From the NCBI GenBank assembly GCA_905183005.1, contig CAJJDO010000015.1, positions 446,587-510,586 of the forward strand: a stretch of DNA of 64,000 nucleotides, written 5' to 3'. Shown here piece after piece: positions 1-10,625 of this stretch; position 1 is the first letter of the stretch, and every line of letters begins with the position of its first letter. Origin of the DNA: Paramecium pentaurelia. Its lineage: Eukaryota; Ciliophora; Oligohymenophorea; Peniculida; Parameciidae. The notes beneath the pieces were generated by a model that was not told where the DNA came from, made no database searches, and was given only the letters and a program-made list of their open reading frames with translations. The position numbers and the translations under genes are program-made.

Positions 1-1
1 A

Positions 2-406
2 CCTATTAAATATTGTGAAAAAAAGTCAAAATCAAAAGTTAAATTCTCTGAAATCTAAATTACACTACAAGAAAGATAACTCTAATAATCAATTTTATCA
101 ACGTAAATTAATAAAATTCCAAAATTTAAATTAAAAGAAAAATAAACTTTAACAATAGAAGATAGAATAGATGATATTTAAAAGATACCATAATGTTAAT
201 CATCTATAAAATTAAGAAGTGAGCCTAATTCTCCTTAAATAATAAAAAAATTACAATCTTATTAATTTAGTTAGAGAAGAGTCAGTTAAGGGAATGTATA
301 ATAACCAAAAAAAATAGAAGTGAATCCATGGTCATAAAATTTAGAAGGTTGGCATGCACCTTAAGCTGATGAAGATTTACTAGTTTATTATTAATAATGT
401 TTCTGA
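2..406 (+). CDS. C-terminal end of an unknown protein (5' truncated)
   Basis: One open frame with no intron runs in from the left edge and stops at TGA 404-406, giving 134 residues. The text is hydrophilic and rich in Lys, Gln and Ser, with an acidic stretch (IEDRIDDIQKIP) and a clear protein-like tail ending WHAPQADEDLLVYYQQCF. No family is recognised. The two other plus frames contain early TGA codons, which supports this frame. It converges on the minus-strand gene that follows. Its last 92 codons are repeated after the N at 1286 because of the assembly duplication. Function unknown. Confidence 0.65.
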
Positions 407-1285
407 GATGAATTTAATTTTGACTATAAATAATTGTAATGTAGGATTTGCTCTATTTTTTAATTGAATTTAAGGTAAATTTTTGTTATTTTGATGAAGA
501 TATCATATTTTTTATTCATTATATTATGCAACATGTTTCTCTTTCCTTTGGTGGCTTAATGTCTTCTTTGTTTCTATCATTTTTAGGTTTAATAGGTTCA
601 TCCTTGAAATCTTATTTTTATCCTATTCCCTTAGCAGTTACATATTATAATTTAGGATTCATTTTAAATGGACATAGTAATTACTCCATCTAAGCTAATC
701 TTTATTTGAGTTTTTCTTAGAATTTCTATTGATTATTAAGATTAATAAATTACTTCAATCAATCCACTCTTAAATTCTTTTTATTATTTGATAATATTAA
801 TTCTATCTTCATATGAGAGTCTTACATCAAATCTTAGATTTACTGTGACATTATCTATATAAGGAGCATCCAAACTTTAATCCTAGTAATTTACAATCAA
901 GTAACATTAAGGTATAGTAGGAAGAGCAAAATGTCTTGGTCTAATTTATTAATAGATATCAAGAATAGGTATTTTGATTTATGCTAATTCTTTAAAATCT
1001 TCTCCCAAAGTTCTTGCATCTCCTAAATTTTTATCTAATCTTTTTCCCATCACAACTAGTGTTATAGAATCTATAGTATTATCTAAGGAAATGCATGTAG
1101 ATCGATTTGAATTCTCTGGATACAGTGGTTGATAATTTTAGTGAATTGTTCCAACTTTGTACTTCAGTTTATAAAACTAAGAAATAGATTTTGGTTATTA
1201 ATACTTTTTACATTTCACTTATCTAATTGACTTGATCTACAAAAGAGATGACTAAGGCATTTTCTTGATTATATTCTGGTTTATC
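128..1285. repeat. First copy of an exact 1158-bp direct duplication
   Basis: Bases 128-1285 reappear at 1287-2444 with a constant offset of 1159 and no mismatch that I could find, including silent and intergenic positions. The copies are separated only by one N at 1286. Everything here also belongs to the copy that continues into unique sequence on the right. I read this as overlapping contig ends joined without merging, so the true locus is probably 1-127 followed directly by 1287 onward. Confidence 0.85.
516..1285 (-). pseudogene. Artefactual 3' fragment of the CaaX-protein gene
   Basis: This is the 3' part of the gene annotated at 1675-2869, cut off by the N at 1286. It has no start codon and is identical in sequence to the intact gene. 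It should be seen as a by-product of the assembly duplication and not as a real truncated paralogue. Confidence 0.8.
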
Positions 1286-1286
1286 N
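1286..1286. other. Assembly gap (single N)
   Basis: The only ambiguous base I noticed in the window. It sits exactly at the junction of the two identical 1158-bp copies, replacing the T found at the equivalent place (2445) in the second copy. Confidence 0.95.
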
Positions 1287-1565
1287 AAATTAAAAGAAAA
1301 ATAAACTTTAACAATAGAAGATAGAATAGATGATATTTAAAAGATACCATAATGTTAATCATCTATAAAATTAAGAAGTGAGCCTAATTCTCCTTAAATA
1401 ATAAAAAAATTACAATCTTATTAATTTAGTTAGAGAAGAGTCAGTTAAGGGAATGTATAATAACCAAAAAAAATAGAAGTGAATCCATGGTCATAAAATT
1501 TAGAAGGTTGGCATGCACCTTAAGCTGATGAAGATTTACTAGTTTATTATTAATAATGTTTCTGA
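1287..1565 (+). pseudogene. Artefactual repeat of the plus-strand gene tail
   Basis: Identical copy of bases 128-406, encoding only the last 92 residues of the protein annotated at 2-406. No start codon or upstream exon is attached. It is explained by the duplicated contig end. Confidence 0.8.
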
Positions 1566-2444
1566 GATGAATTTAATTTTGACTATAAATAATTGTAATG
1601 TAGGATTTGCTCTATTTTTTAATTGAATTTAAGGTAAATTTTTGTTATTTTGATGAAGATATCATATTTTTTATTCATTATATTATGCAACATGTTTCTC
1701 TTTCCTTTGGTGGCTTAATGTCTTCTTTGTTTCTATCATTTTTAGGTTTAATAGGTTCATCCTTGAAATCTTATTTTTATCCTATTCCCTTAGCAGTTAC
1801 ATATTATAATTTAGGATTCATTTTAAATGGACATAGTAATTACTCCATCTAAGCTAATCTTTATTTGAGTTTTTCTTAGAATTTCTATTGATTATTAAGA
1901 TTAATAAATTACTTCAATCAATCCACTCTTAAATTCTTTTTATTATTTGATAATATTAATTCTATCTTCATATGAGAGTCTTACATCAAATCTTAGATTT
2001 ACTGTGACATTATCTATATAAGGAGCATCCAAACTTTAATCCTAGTAATTTACAATCAAGTAACATTAAGGTATAGTAGGAAGAGCAAAATGTCTTGGTC
2101 TAATTTATTAATAGATATCAAGAATAGGTATTTTGATTTATGCTAATTCTTTAAAATCTTCTCCCAAAGTTCTTGCATCTCCTAAATTTTTATCTAATCT
2201 TTTTCCCATCACAACTAGTGTTATAGAATCTATAGTATTATCTAAGGAAATGCATGTAGATCGATTTGAATTCTCTGGATACAGTGGTTGATAATTTTAG
2301 TGAATTGTTCCAACTTTGTACTTCAGTTTATAAAACTAAGAAATAGATTTTGGTTATTAATACTTTTTACATTTCACTTATCTAATTGACTTGATCTACA
2401 AAAGAGATGACTAAGGCATTTTCTTGATTATATTCTGGTTTATC
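1287..2444. repeat. Second copy of the 1158-bp duplication
   Basis: Identical to 128-1285. This copy carries the repeated tail of the plus-strand gene (1287-1565) and the 3' part of the minus-strand CaaX gene, which continues intact to its start at 2869. It is therefore the copy that should be kept. Confidence 0.85.
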
Positions 2445-2869
2445 TAAGATAATTTATTTATTTTGTAATACTTGCTTCAATGACTTTTGAAAACTTATCA
2501 AAATTGGTAAGTTCATCTTTGAAATAATCAATGTTTTTTTGGAAATCAAGTATTTTCAAATGTATCATTTTTGCTTAATCCAATAGTTTCTATACAAAAG
2601 TATCAATAGTTGCTTCTGATGCAAACTAATTAAATGAAAAACCCTACATTCTCATCATAAACTTAATCTTGTCCAATTGTATCGCTTATCACCTTCCATA
2701 GGATATGTTCTTAGTCTTAATTGATTTCTGGAAAAAACCAAAGTTAATCATCAAATGCAGAATCAGCTTTGTAGCCTTTCTGTTCAAAGAACTAAAGTAT
2801 TTCCTCTTTCTTTTATTAAATAATATCCTCAGACTATTTAATGAAAGATGCATTCAATTGATCTGCCAT
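1675..2869 (-). CDS. Unknown protein of 362 residues ending in a CaaX box
   Basis: The ATG at 2869 opens MADQLNASFIKQSEDIIQQ. Four introns (22, 28, 28 and 28 nt) restore one frame to TGA at 1675. The middle of the protein has a compact part with TIDSITLVVMGKRLD and YQQIRPRHFALPTIPQCYL. The tail is Lys/Asp/Glu-rich (PIKPKNDRNKEDIKPP). The last residues are CCIIQ, so the protein ends in C-I-I-Q, a good CaaX prenylation motif. A C-terminal Gln usually favours farnesyl. This suggests membrane anchoring, but no GTPase G-box motif is visible, so it is not a Ras-type GTPase. Family unknown. The gene is convergent with the plus-strand gene at the left edge. The model is well supported by intron phases and length. 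Confidence 0.75.
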
Positions 2870-3708
2870 TTTTAATAAAAAATATATTATCGTTTTCATT
2901 TGATTCATAATAAGTTATACTTATCTTATAAAATCATTTTTATTTCTCACACTTAATCTAGACATAAATAATTTACTATTTATGGTTTAGATCTCTAAGC
3001 ATTCATATATTATTGATTAATATTATATTTAAATATAATCAGGATTCATTGCCAATTTACTTAAACAATAATTTTATATAGGATTATATGTTTATTTATA
3101 GATAATGACCTAAGGAGTTATTCAATAAGACTAGTAGAAATCCTTGAATTATAAAACTTCCATTTAAGATATATAATGTTATTAATTTACAAATACTAAA
3201 TTAAAAAAGTATATAGAGATGAATAAAACTATTATCACAAAAATACTCTTTGAAATTAAGAAATAATTAGACAATAGCTATACCATTGAACTCTGACAAT
3301 CGGAAAGTATAATTGAAATCTTATTATATAAATAATTTCTATCATTTTATTACATAAAATGACTATCTCACACTTGAATCCTATGTGAATGAAATAAAAA
3401 TTATTTATATTATTAAAAAGTATAAACTTAATTTAGAAATTCCTTAGTTTCCCACCTAATTATATATGTTTTTAATTATTCTTAAAGCTTGCTAATCTAT
3501 AAATCATGTAAGTATGTCCAAGAAATATTTTATTTAATATTTCTTTATCTTTGTTTAACACACTCATTAAATAAATTATTGTAAGAATTACTATTTCATT
3601 TTTATTCTAGTTTAAATTAACAAAATAAGACTTCTATCATTATAAGTTGTGATTATCCTTTATATAATATATTTTAATGTAATTTAATATAATACTAAAA
3701 AGCCAATT
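2870..3708. other. Intergenic, no gene seen
   Basis: 839 bp of AT-rich sequence between two minus-strand genes. It should hold the promoter of the CaaX gene near 2870-2950 and the 3' end of the kinase gene. Frames on both strands are short and not protein-like. I could not fold a tRNA here. Confidence 0.5.
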
Positions 3709-4803
3709 TCATTTTTTCTAATCTCTTACTGGTAAGAAATATGGATGATCTAAAGCTTCTTTAGGTGTAATTCTTAATGCCTATTATGATTATTGATTTT
3801 ACATGATCATATAATAACATTTTGGATAATAAATCAATTGCCTCTTCTGAACATAAATGTTTATTCTCTTGATTGATAAACTTAGACCATTCTCTTTTTG
3901 GATAACTAAAGTTTTATAATAATTCTTACTTTCCCAATTTATTGTCAAATACTGGATCCAATTTCAATCTATACTTTTTAACATAAGCTAATAAATCTTC
4001 AGTTCCTAATACTTTTGCTATTACTATTAATTAATCATAATTATCATTTCCTTAAAAGAATGGCTCCTTCTTGAAAATCTAAAATTTATCTAATTTATAA
4101 AATAACCATTGATGCAAGCATTGCTCCACTACTCCAAATATCCAAAGAATAATCATAAAAAACATTATCAACCAATAATTCAGGACCCTTAAAATATCGA
4201 GATGCAACTCTAACATTATAATCTTGACCCATATGATAATATTCTGCTAAACCAAAATCAAGTAATTTCAATAACTTTTTTTAAGGATTCACTATTATAT
4301 TCTAAGGTTTAACATCTCGATGAATAATCCCTCTAGAATGACAAAAATCCAATGCTTTCATTAATTCATATAGATAAAATCGAATTTCTATATCTGTAAG
4401 TTTTGGAAAGATGCTTCTAAAATCAACATGATCAATATAATCAAACACTAAACAAGGTGTTTTTGAAGCTGGGTCTCTTACTATATCACTCAATTCTATA
4501 ATGTTTGGATGTCCTTTTAATGAAAGCAAAATCTTTGTCTCTCTTTTTATTTTTCTTTTCTTTACTGGCTTCAAAACCTTTATTACTACTCTTTAATTTT
4601 ATGGGTATCTAATTCCTTCATAAACATCAGAATATTTTCCTCTTCCAATTTTTTTTATTATTTCATATTAATCATTATCCTAACATTAACAGTAGTCTTA
4701 CACCCCATTCATTTTCAAAATTATCATAATCCCAGTATTCTTTTGGTTGATTCTTATTATAATCTGCATAAAATTTTGGTTTAGCTTATACTATTTAATT
4801 CAT
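3709..4803 (-). CDS. Casein kinase 2 alpha catalytic subunit
   Basis: 340 residues after removal of three introns (22, 28 and 22 nt). CK2 kinases phosphorylate Ser/Thr next to acidic residues, constitutively, in nucleus and cytoplasm. Family landmarks are PKEYWDYDNFENEWG at the N-terminus, the glycine loop IGRGKYSDVYEG, the catalytic Lys in VVIKVLK, the CK2 basic cluster KKRKIKRE, HRDVKPQN, and RVASRYFKGPELLVD in the activation segment. The C-terminus KEALDHPYFLPVRD also fits. The length matches the usual 330-390. Odd point: the metal-binding motif is DFG (LLKLLDFGLAEYYH), whereas CK2 alpha normally has DWG. Start at MNQIVQAKPKFY, just upstream of the conserved YAD. Confidence 0.93.
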
Positions 4804-5124
4804 ATATAAATATATTATATAAATAAATATTTAAATGAAACTTAGTTAACTTTTTACCAAGAATATAAAAATTAATCTAATAATCAAAACTAAAAATTAA
4901 ACTAAAAAATCAAACTAAAAATCAAACATCTGTCAACCCATACTCTCTATTCTTCTATAAAATTAGACAAATTATTTTTATCATATAAATTAATCATTAT
5001 TAATCATATTCATTAAAATTATTCCCTCTATTAAATGATTAAATGTTATATATTAAAATTAATTTATTCTTTAAATGCAAATTTTTCAGAATTTCTGGAT
5101 AATTTATTAACATAAATTAATAAA
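4804..5124. other. Bidirectional promoter region
   Basis: 321 bp between the divergent starts of the CK2 alpha gene and the small plus-strand gene. AT-rich, with short direct repeats of the type aaaaatcaaactaaaaatca near 4880-4930. No frame stands out. Confidence 0.5.
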
Positions 5125-5430
5125 ATGATAAATGAAGCCTTAATAAATCAAGAACCTCAGCAGCTCTATGATTATTAACCAACTAGTATTTCATGTCCTC
5201 AAGTAGAATTAAATGAGTATGAATCTCCAGATAGATAACATTATATTAGTTCACTATGCTTTTAACTTAAAAAGTACTAAAAATAGAAAAAATTATTACT
5301 TAGAAAAATTAAACGATAAAGAAATCGGCCTAGTTTTTTGAAAATTGAAGATAGTGGAAGAAATGTGAAATTATATTCATGCTCTCTATATTCTAATAAT
5401 ACAGAGAAACCTGAAAATGATACTTAATGA
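5125..5430 (+). CDS. Small basic unknown protein (101 residues)
   Basis: A single intronless frame from ATG 5125 to TGA 5430. It begins MINEALINQEPQQLYDYQP, has a very basic middle (KKYQKQKKLLLRKIKRQRNR) and a polar end. No signal peptide, membrane segment or known motif. The basic patch could bind nucleic acid or be a nuclear targeting signal, but this is inference. The frame has sensible codon use with several TAA/TAG Gln codons. A short gene or a remnant are both possible. Confidence 0.5.
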
Positions 5431-6174
5431 ACAACCTTATATAAGATTTGGAATTATTAATTATATGTTATATAAACTTTTTATAATTAGAGCTTAAAGT
5501 TAATCTTATTAAGCATTCTAACATACTTTAAATACTTTATTTTTGATAAGGAATAATTGTTTATTGTGTCTTTTGCATCAATTTAAACTATTAAAGTCAT
5601 TTTAGTCTTATGTTGATCTTGAAATAATTATCAATTAATAAAAGTCATAATGAATGATAAAAATTGAATTTACATTAAATCAATCTACTAGAAGATTAAA
5701 AATATCTTTTAAATTATTTAGAAATAATCATTTTAATTAAAATAATTGGATTATCAAATCAGATTAATATCTGATGGATAATTTACTAATTATAAGAAAT
5801 TTGTAAATATAAGTGAGAAATAATTGGCAATACTGATAATATATTATGAAGTTTTTATAGACAAAAATTCAAGTATTGAAAATTGTTAAACTTTTTAATT
5901 AATTTTAACATGTTTTAAATAGTCAAATTCTGACATTTTTTAGGATTAAATTATATATAAAAGTATTCTTGGTCATAATGAATAATTTTCATAAATTAAG
6001 ATCTAAAAATAGTAAATTATTCATACAATTCTAAATTTATTTTTGATATATTTTTAATTGAAAAATCAAAGAGTTTGTGAAATGAATTCACTTAAGAATT
6101 TGAATACAAATGAATAAGTTTTCTTATAGAAAATATAAATTTATTATTTATCGTTTTTATTTTATAAATAATAT
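5431..6174. other. Intergenic, no gene seen
   Basis: 744 bp of AT-rich sequence with frequent TGA in all frames. The last 100 bp should contain the promoter of the transporter gene starting at 6175. Confidence 0.5.
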
Positions 6175-7821
6175 ATGAGTTCACTCATTATGTATGAAGA
6201 TGAAGCGATTGATCATTATAATGAGTATTTGATGAGTAAAAGAAAAGAAGTAACGGAAATAAAGAATTATAAATTCAATGGAAAATTCAATTCAAAGCCA
6301 ACGAAGGCATTCAAATTAAAAAATAAGAAAATACATTATTTAACATAATCACAGATATTAGCATTAGTAGTATTAACATTTGCAGTTGAGTATGGTATTT
6401 ATACACGTATAGAGAGGGTTTGCAATTGAGATGGTTTTCATTTCTCCATTGTTTTTGAAATTAGACACTCCAGAACTTTTAGACTCTTCAATGTAATAAA
6501 TTACTATAATAATTCAGTTGGTTATTTCCTCCTGTAATTAATTTAATACTCTATCCTTTTATTCGATATTATAGTGAAAGCAAATCACATTAATTAAAAA
6601 ACGCAATGATTTATTTTATAATTGTTTCCATAATGGGAATAGGACTATTAGCAGATACAAAGTAAAATGTTTAAATAAATTTAGATCATTATATGTGGAT
6701 TCAATTAATAAAAAAACATCAGTCCTTATAATTTCAATAGTAAGCTTTACAGTTATGGATGTTGGTTTAGAGATGCTTGGAGTATTTATATTTAATTATA
6801 TATATAGTTTGCTTGTTCGGCATTGTTAGAAGATTATGTAAATCCAAAATAATAGTAAAAAGTTTAGTAATACAGAACATTTGTAGATTCATTTGGTAAA
6901 TTTACAGGATTCCTAGTATCAAGTGTCTTAGCATTCAATTTTATTTATTTAAACTTTGATAATTTTATTGAAAATTTATCATTTGCCTATTTGGTAGGAT
7001 TGATAATGATATTGATTGGTTTTGGAATGGTTTTAATATCATTTCCACGAAAAGGATTAGATTTAGTATAATCAAATCACAAAATGAGATTTAGTATCAA
7101 TTCATTTTTGCCTGGAATTACATTTTTATTGTAAATATCTTAATAATATATTTAAGTTAATTACCTTAAAATATGAAGATATTTTTATTATCCCATTTTT
7201 TCACTTGTGGTTCTTAATTGTTTGTATCTGTCTATGCAACTTTATGGTCAGGCATTACAATGTTAGAAGAAGGTCCTCAATAATACAATGAAGCAATAAG
7301 GAATATTGTATTTGATATAGGAATAAGCTGGGGTATTGTTTAAATATTATACAGAGGGGCTTTGGCATTGTGTATGAGTGCTATACTTCATCTATTGACA
7401 ACTTTGTTTTTAAAATAATTGGGTAATCGTTACACAAGTACAATTTATATGATTGTGAATGCATTGGCTGGGGCATCACTATTATATACTTGGTCAGTTA
7501 ATGAATTTTATTCTATTTTTATCACTCTTCCATTTTGGGGAGTACAAACTGCTGTCTTGAGTGAATTACCTTATAAATTAGCAAACCAATTAGAGGATGA
7601 TGTAAATATTAAAGGATTATATTCATTAGTAAGTTAGAGATACAATCAAAGGACTCTTACCTTAAATGCTTAATTTAACAACCTTTTTTTCTTAAGCATT
7701 TATGTTTTTCATTATTCCATTAGGTTTTTTATTGTTTTCTAGTGTTGATGATATATCAGTAAGTATGTTCATGAGTGGGATTTTCAGTTTAATAGGATCA
7801 TTTTTAGTTTGCTTTTTATGA
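6175..7821 (+). CDS. MFS transporter, SLC45/GPH sugar-symporter type
   Basis: 498 residues after removing six introns (22, 25, 23, 26, 26 and 28 nt). The predicted protein is mostly hydrophobic with about 12 membrane segments. Family-like features are the first helix pair (LTFAVEYGFAIEMVFISPLF), a loop WLFPPVINLILYPFIRYYSE that matches the GPH/SLC45 region around motif A, FACSALLEDY, and LPQMLNLTTFFSQAF, which resembles the equivalent LPQ helix of plant sucrose carriers. The usual RRRPF basic motif after motif A is not obvious. Likely a proton-coupled solute (possibly sugar) importer. The substrate cannot be read from sequence. N-terminus is cytosolic and acidic (MSSLIMYEDEAIDHYNEYL). The splice model restores one frame throughout. 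Confidence 0.8.
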
Positions 7822-8005
7822 ATAATATTATAAAATTATATAAATTTAATTCAATATTTTTTAATCATTATAATATTATAAATTAGAAGATTAATATCTA
7901 TTTATATGAATAAATATAAGGGGAAATTTATTAGGACAAATTTCTATTATAATAAATTTAAAATATCTAACTGAAAGCTTAAATCTCAGACATTTAAATA
8001 AATTA

Positions 8006-8500
8006 TCATTAAAGTAAAGAATAATCAGAATGATTAACATAATTATCTTCATACTTTTTACAATTATGAGAAAAAGTACATTCTTAAGAATAATAACAAT
8101 AAAGTATTTATTAAATTACTCATTTGGGCAACTGACGCAAAATCTTATCCACTCATTAATTGATAAATTTTGAGTTCATCTGATAAAAAATTAAGTTCCT
8201 TGTATAATCTCATTCAAAAAAATTGATTGTTCAAAACGATTCCGAATACTTGCATTTTATTCTTAATTTTCCTTCTAAATATCTGGATTTTTACAACAAT
8301 TAAAGTAAGAATTAAAATTTTCTTTTGATCTATTTAGTAATTGAAATTCTATTTTTTTATTAATATAAGAATATATATGGCCACTAAAAGGATTTTATGA
8401 TAATTCATAAATATTTTTCTACTTATAAATGATGAATAGTTTGATGTACTAAAGTCTTAAAAGATTTAATTGATTCAAATTTTTAGTGTTCAATTTTTAT
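8006..8500 (-). pseudogene. Possible gene relic
   Basis: Three consecutive protein-like segments lie in different frames: NPFSGHIYSYINKKIEFQ with FNCCKNPDIQKENQEQNA, then LNFLSDELKIYQLMSGQDF, then CTFSHNCKKYEDNYVNHSDY ending at TGA 8006. A possible 37-nt intron joins the last two. The first two cannot be joined by a GT-AG intron or by a one-base change in the intervening T run. No confident start codon. This looks like a decayed gene, or one with a splice form I missed. No family recognised. The rest of 7822-8948 is AT-rich spacer. Confidence 0.35.
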
Positions 8501-8948
8501 ACAAATAAACTTGAATAAAATTCTTTGATTAGATATAATTATAAATATAGATTTTTAATTATTTATATAAATGATAGATAAAAAAATAAACTATTATCAT
8601 TTTTACTTGTTTAATAATCTAAATTTCTTTTGATGCTAAATTTGATTGCTAGATTCTCTAATTTTAAGGATTATAATATTTTGATTTTTAAACTAATAGT
8701 ATAAATATTTTTTAAATAATTATCAGATACTCTTGAGGTATTCAAATTTAATAAACATATTATGATTATTTTCATGTTATAACCATCATGAATTTATCAA
8801 AATATTATATATGTTTTAATTCTATAAGTTTTATGAATTTAATCTATTAGTTTTCAAACACTCTATTAATAATTATAAAAATACCAAACAATATTAAATT
8901 ATCAAAATCATTATTATTTATTTTATAATTCTATTAATAAAGATCAAG

Positions 8949-10567
8949 ATGAAGGATAAATATATTGTGGAAGAAAATGTTTTAGGATAAGGACAATTTG
9001 GTAGTGTACAAACAGCTAAATCATTAGAAAATAAATAATTGAGAGTTTGTGTGAAAATAATGTAAAAGAAAAAATTTTATGGTTAAAATGTTCTCTAAAC
9101 AGTATAAGAGGAAGAATTCAATATTTGTAAGAAAATGGTAAATAAAAAATTTGATAATTTGGTTTAAATTTATGATGTTTATGATTAAGATTATAATGAT
9201 ACTCAAGCGTATATATTCATGGAAAGATGCGATAAAAGCTTAAAGGAATTAATTAATTTAAAGAAGAGTGGATAAGAAAAAAAATTTACTAAAGAAGAAT
9301 TAATTGATATCATAAATTAAATAGCTAAAGGTTATAATTAAATGATCTCTCAAGAAATTATTCATCGAGATCTTAAACCAGAAAATATATTATGCAATAT
9401 CGTTGACAACTAAATACAAGTCAAAGTATTTATGTGTAATAAATATTTAGATTGCTGATTTTGGTCTTAGTAAAATTGTGGATTCTCCATCCCAGAAAAA
9501 AATGACTAAAAAGGTTGGAACAATGTATTATAGTGCTCCAGAGATTTTAAATGAAAAAAATCCTGATGATTATGATAATTTATGTGACATCTTTTCAGTA
9601 TATTTATTTATATTATTTATAGCTTGGAGTAATCATATTTGAATTGGCATTACTACAAAAATAATACAATTATAAACAAATAGAAAAACTAAAAGAAACC
9701 ACATTCTCTAAATTACATGAAGATGTTATATAAAATAAAGAAATTGATAAAGATATATTAGAGTTATTGGATAAAATGATAGTTTATGATCCAAAATAAA
9801 GATTAACATGGTAAGAATTATTAAATTATTTTGATTAAAAACCAAAATAATCAAGTCTTTAATCCGATTTACAATAACAATAATTAAAAAGATAATAAAA
9901 TCAGTAATTCTAAAATCAATAGTAACAACAAGGTTAATTTTAATGTCCTCTATATATTAATGCATAGAAATAATAAAATGGACTTAATTAATAACCTTTA
10001 TAATAATTTTTGCCAAATCCAGGATTCTAATAAATAAATTTTTAATAAAATTAATTTCCTTAATAAAATCTACCATAATTTCCATAAGGTAATTAAGGAT
10101 AATCTGCTTTGTAAAACTAGACATAAAATCCTACTAGATATTCTACAATGTCAAAAGCATAATCATTGCCCGAACAAAGTTCATAAGCACCAAATGTTTA
10201 AACATAAGCCCAACCTACATAATAGCAACCATAAACTAAATTTTAATTTACATAACCTATAAATAATTTAAACTAATAAAATACTTTTCAATAAGGTGGT
10301 GTATAATTTAATCAATAACAAAAATTTACTCAATAACAACAATTTACTCAATAACAACTATTTACTCAAAAACAATAATTTAATTAATAGCAACAATTTA
10401 CACAATAACAACAATTTACACAATAATAACAATTTACACAATAATAACAATTTACTCTATAACAACAATTTAATCCCTAGCAACAATTTAATTTATTACA
10501 ACAATTTAATTAGTAACAACCATAAGGATAACCTAATAGATTAATGACAATGGCATCTAAGAAATGA
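8949..10567 (+). CDS. Ser/Thr protein kinase with Gln/Phe-rich repeat tail
   Basis: 522 residues with two 25-nt introns (9426-9450 and 9598-9622). The N-terminal ~280 residues are a kinase domain: glycine loop LGQGQFGSVQTA, Lys in RVCVKIMQKK, HRDLKPENILC, IADFGLSKI, and GTMYYSAPEIL. All catalytic residues are present, so it should be active. The overall look is near the ULK/CAMK-like ciliate kinases. From about residue 285 the protein is Gln/Asn/Pro-rich and ends in a run of QQFT/QQFN units (10290-10510) before MTMASKK. Such tails commonly mediate self-association, but that is inference here. Upstream 400 bp are AT-rich spacer. Confidence 0.85.
10290..10515 (+). repeat. Coding (Q)nF(T/N) repeats
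   Basis: About a dozen imperfect 15-18 bp units of the form CAA-TAA-CAA-CAA-TTT-ACT/AAT, read as Gln3-5-Phe-Thr/Asn. The units mix CAA, TAA and TAG for Gln while Phe stays in register, which indicates protein-level selection and not fresh slippage. Confidence 0.75.
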
Positions 10568-10625
10568 AATAAAATAATTATTATTATAATTAATATTTTG
10601 AATTTCTTCATTTTTTTATAGATAA

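Noticed and set aside
448..1852. Two identical 81-codon plus-strand frames (448-693 and 1607-1852)
   Set aside because: They are antisense to the CaaX gene and its duplicated fragment; the minus-strand reading is continuous with proper introns and these are shadows.
128..2444. True tandem gene duplication
   Set aside because: Perfect identity including spacer, truncated genes at both junctions and a single N between copies fit an unmerged contig overlap far better.
3240..3310. Possible tRNA near tagctataccattgaactctg
   Set aside because: The stretch has no matching acceptor stem or T-loop and does not fold as a cloverleaf.
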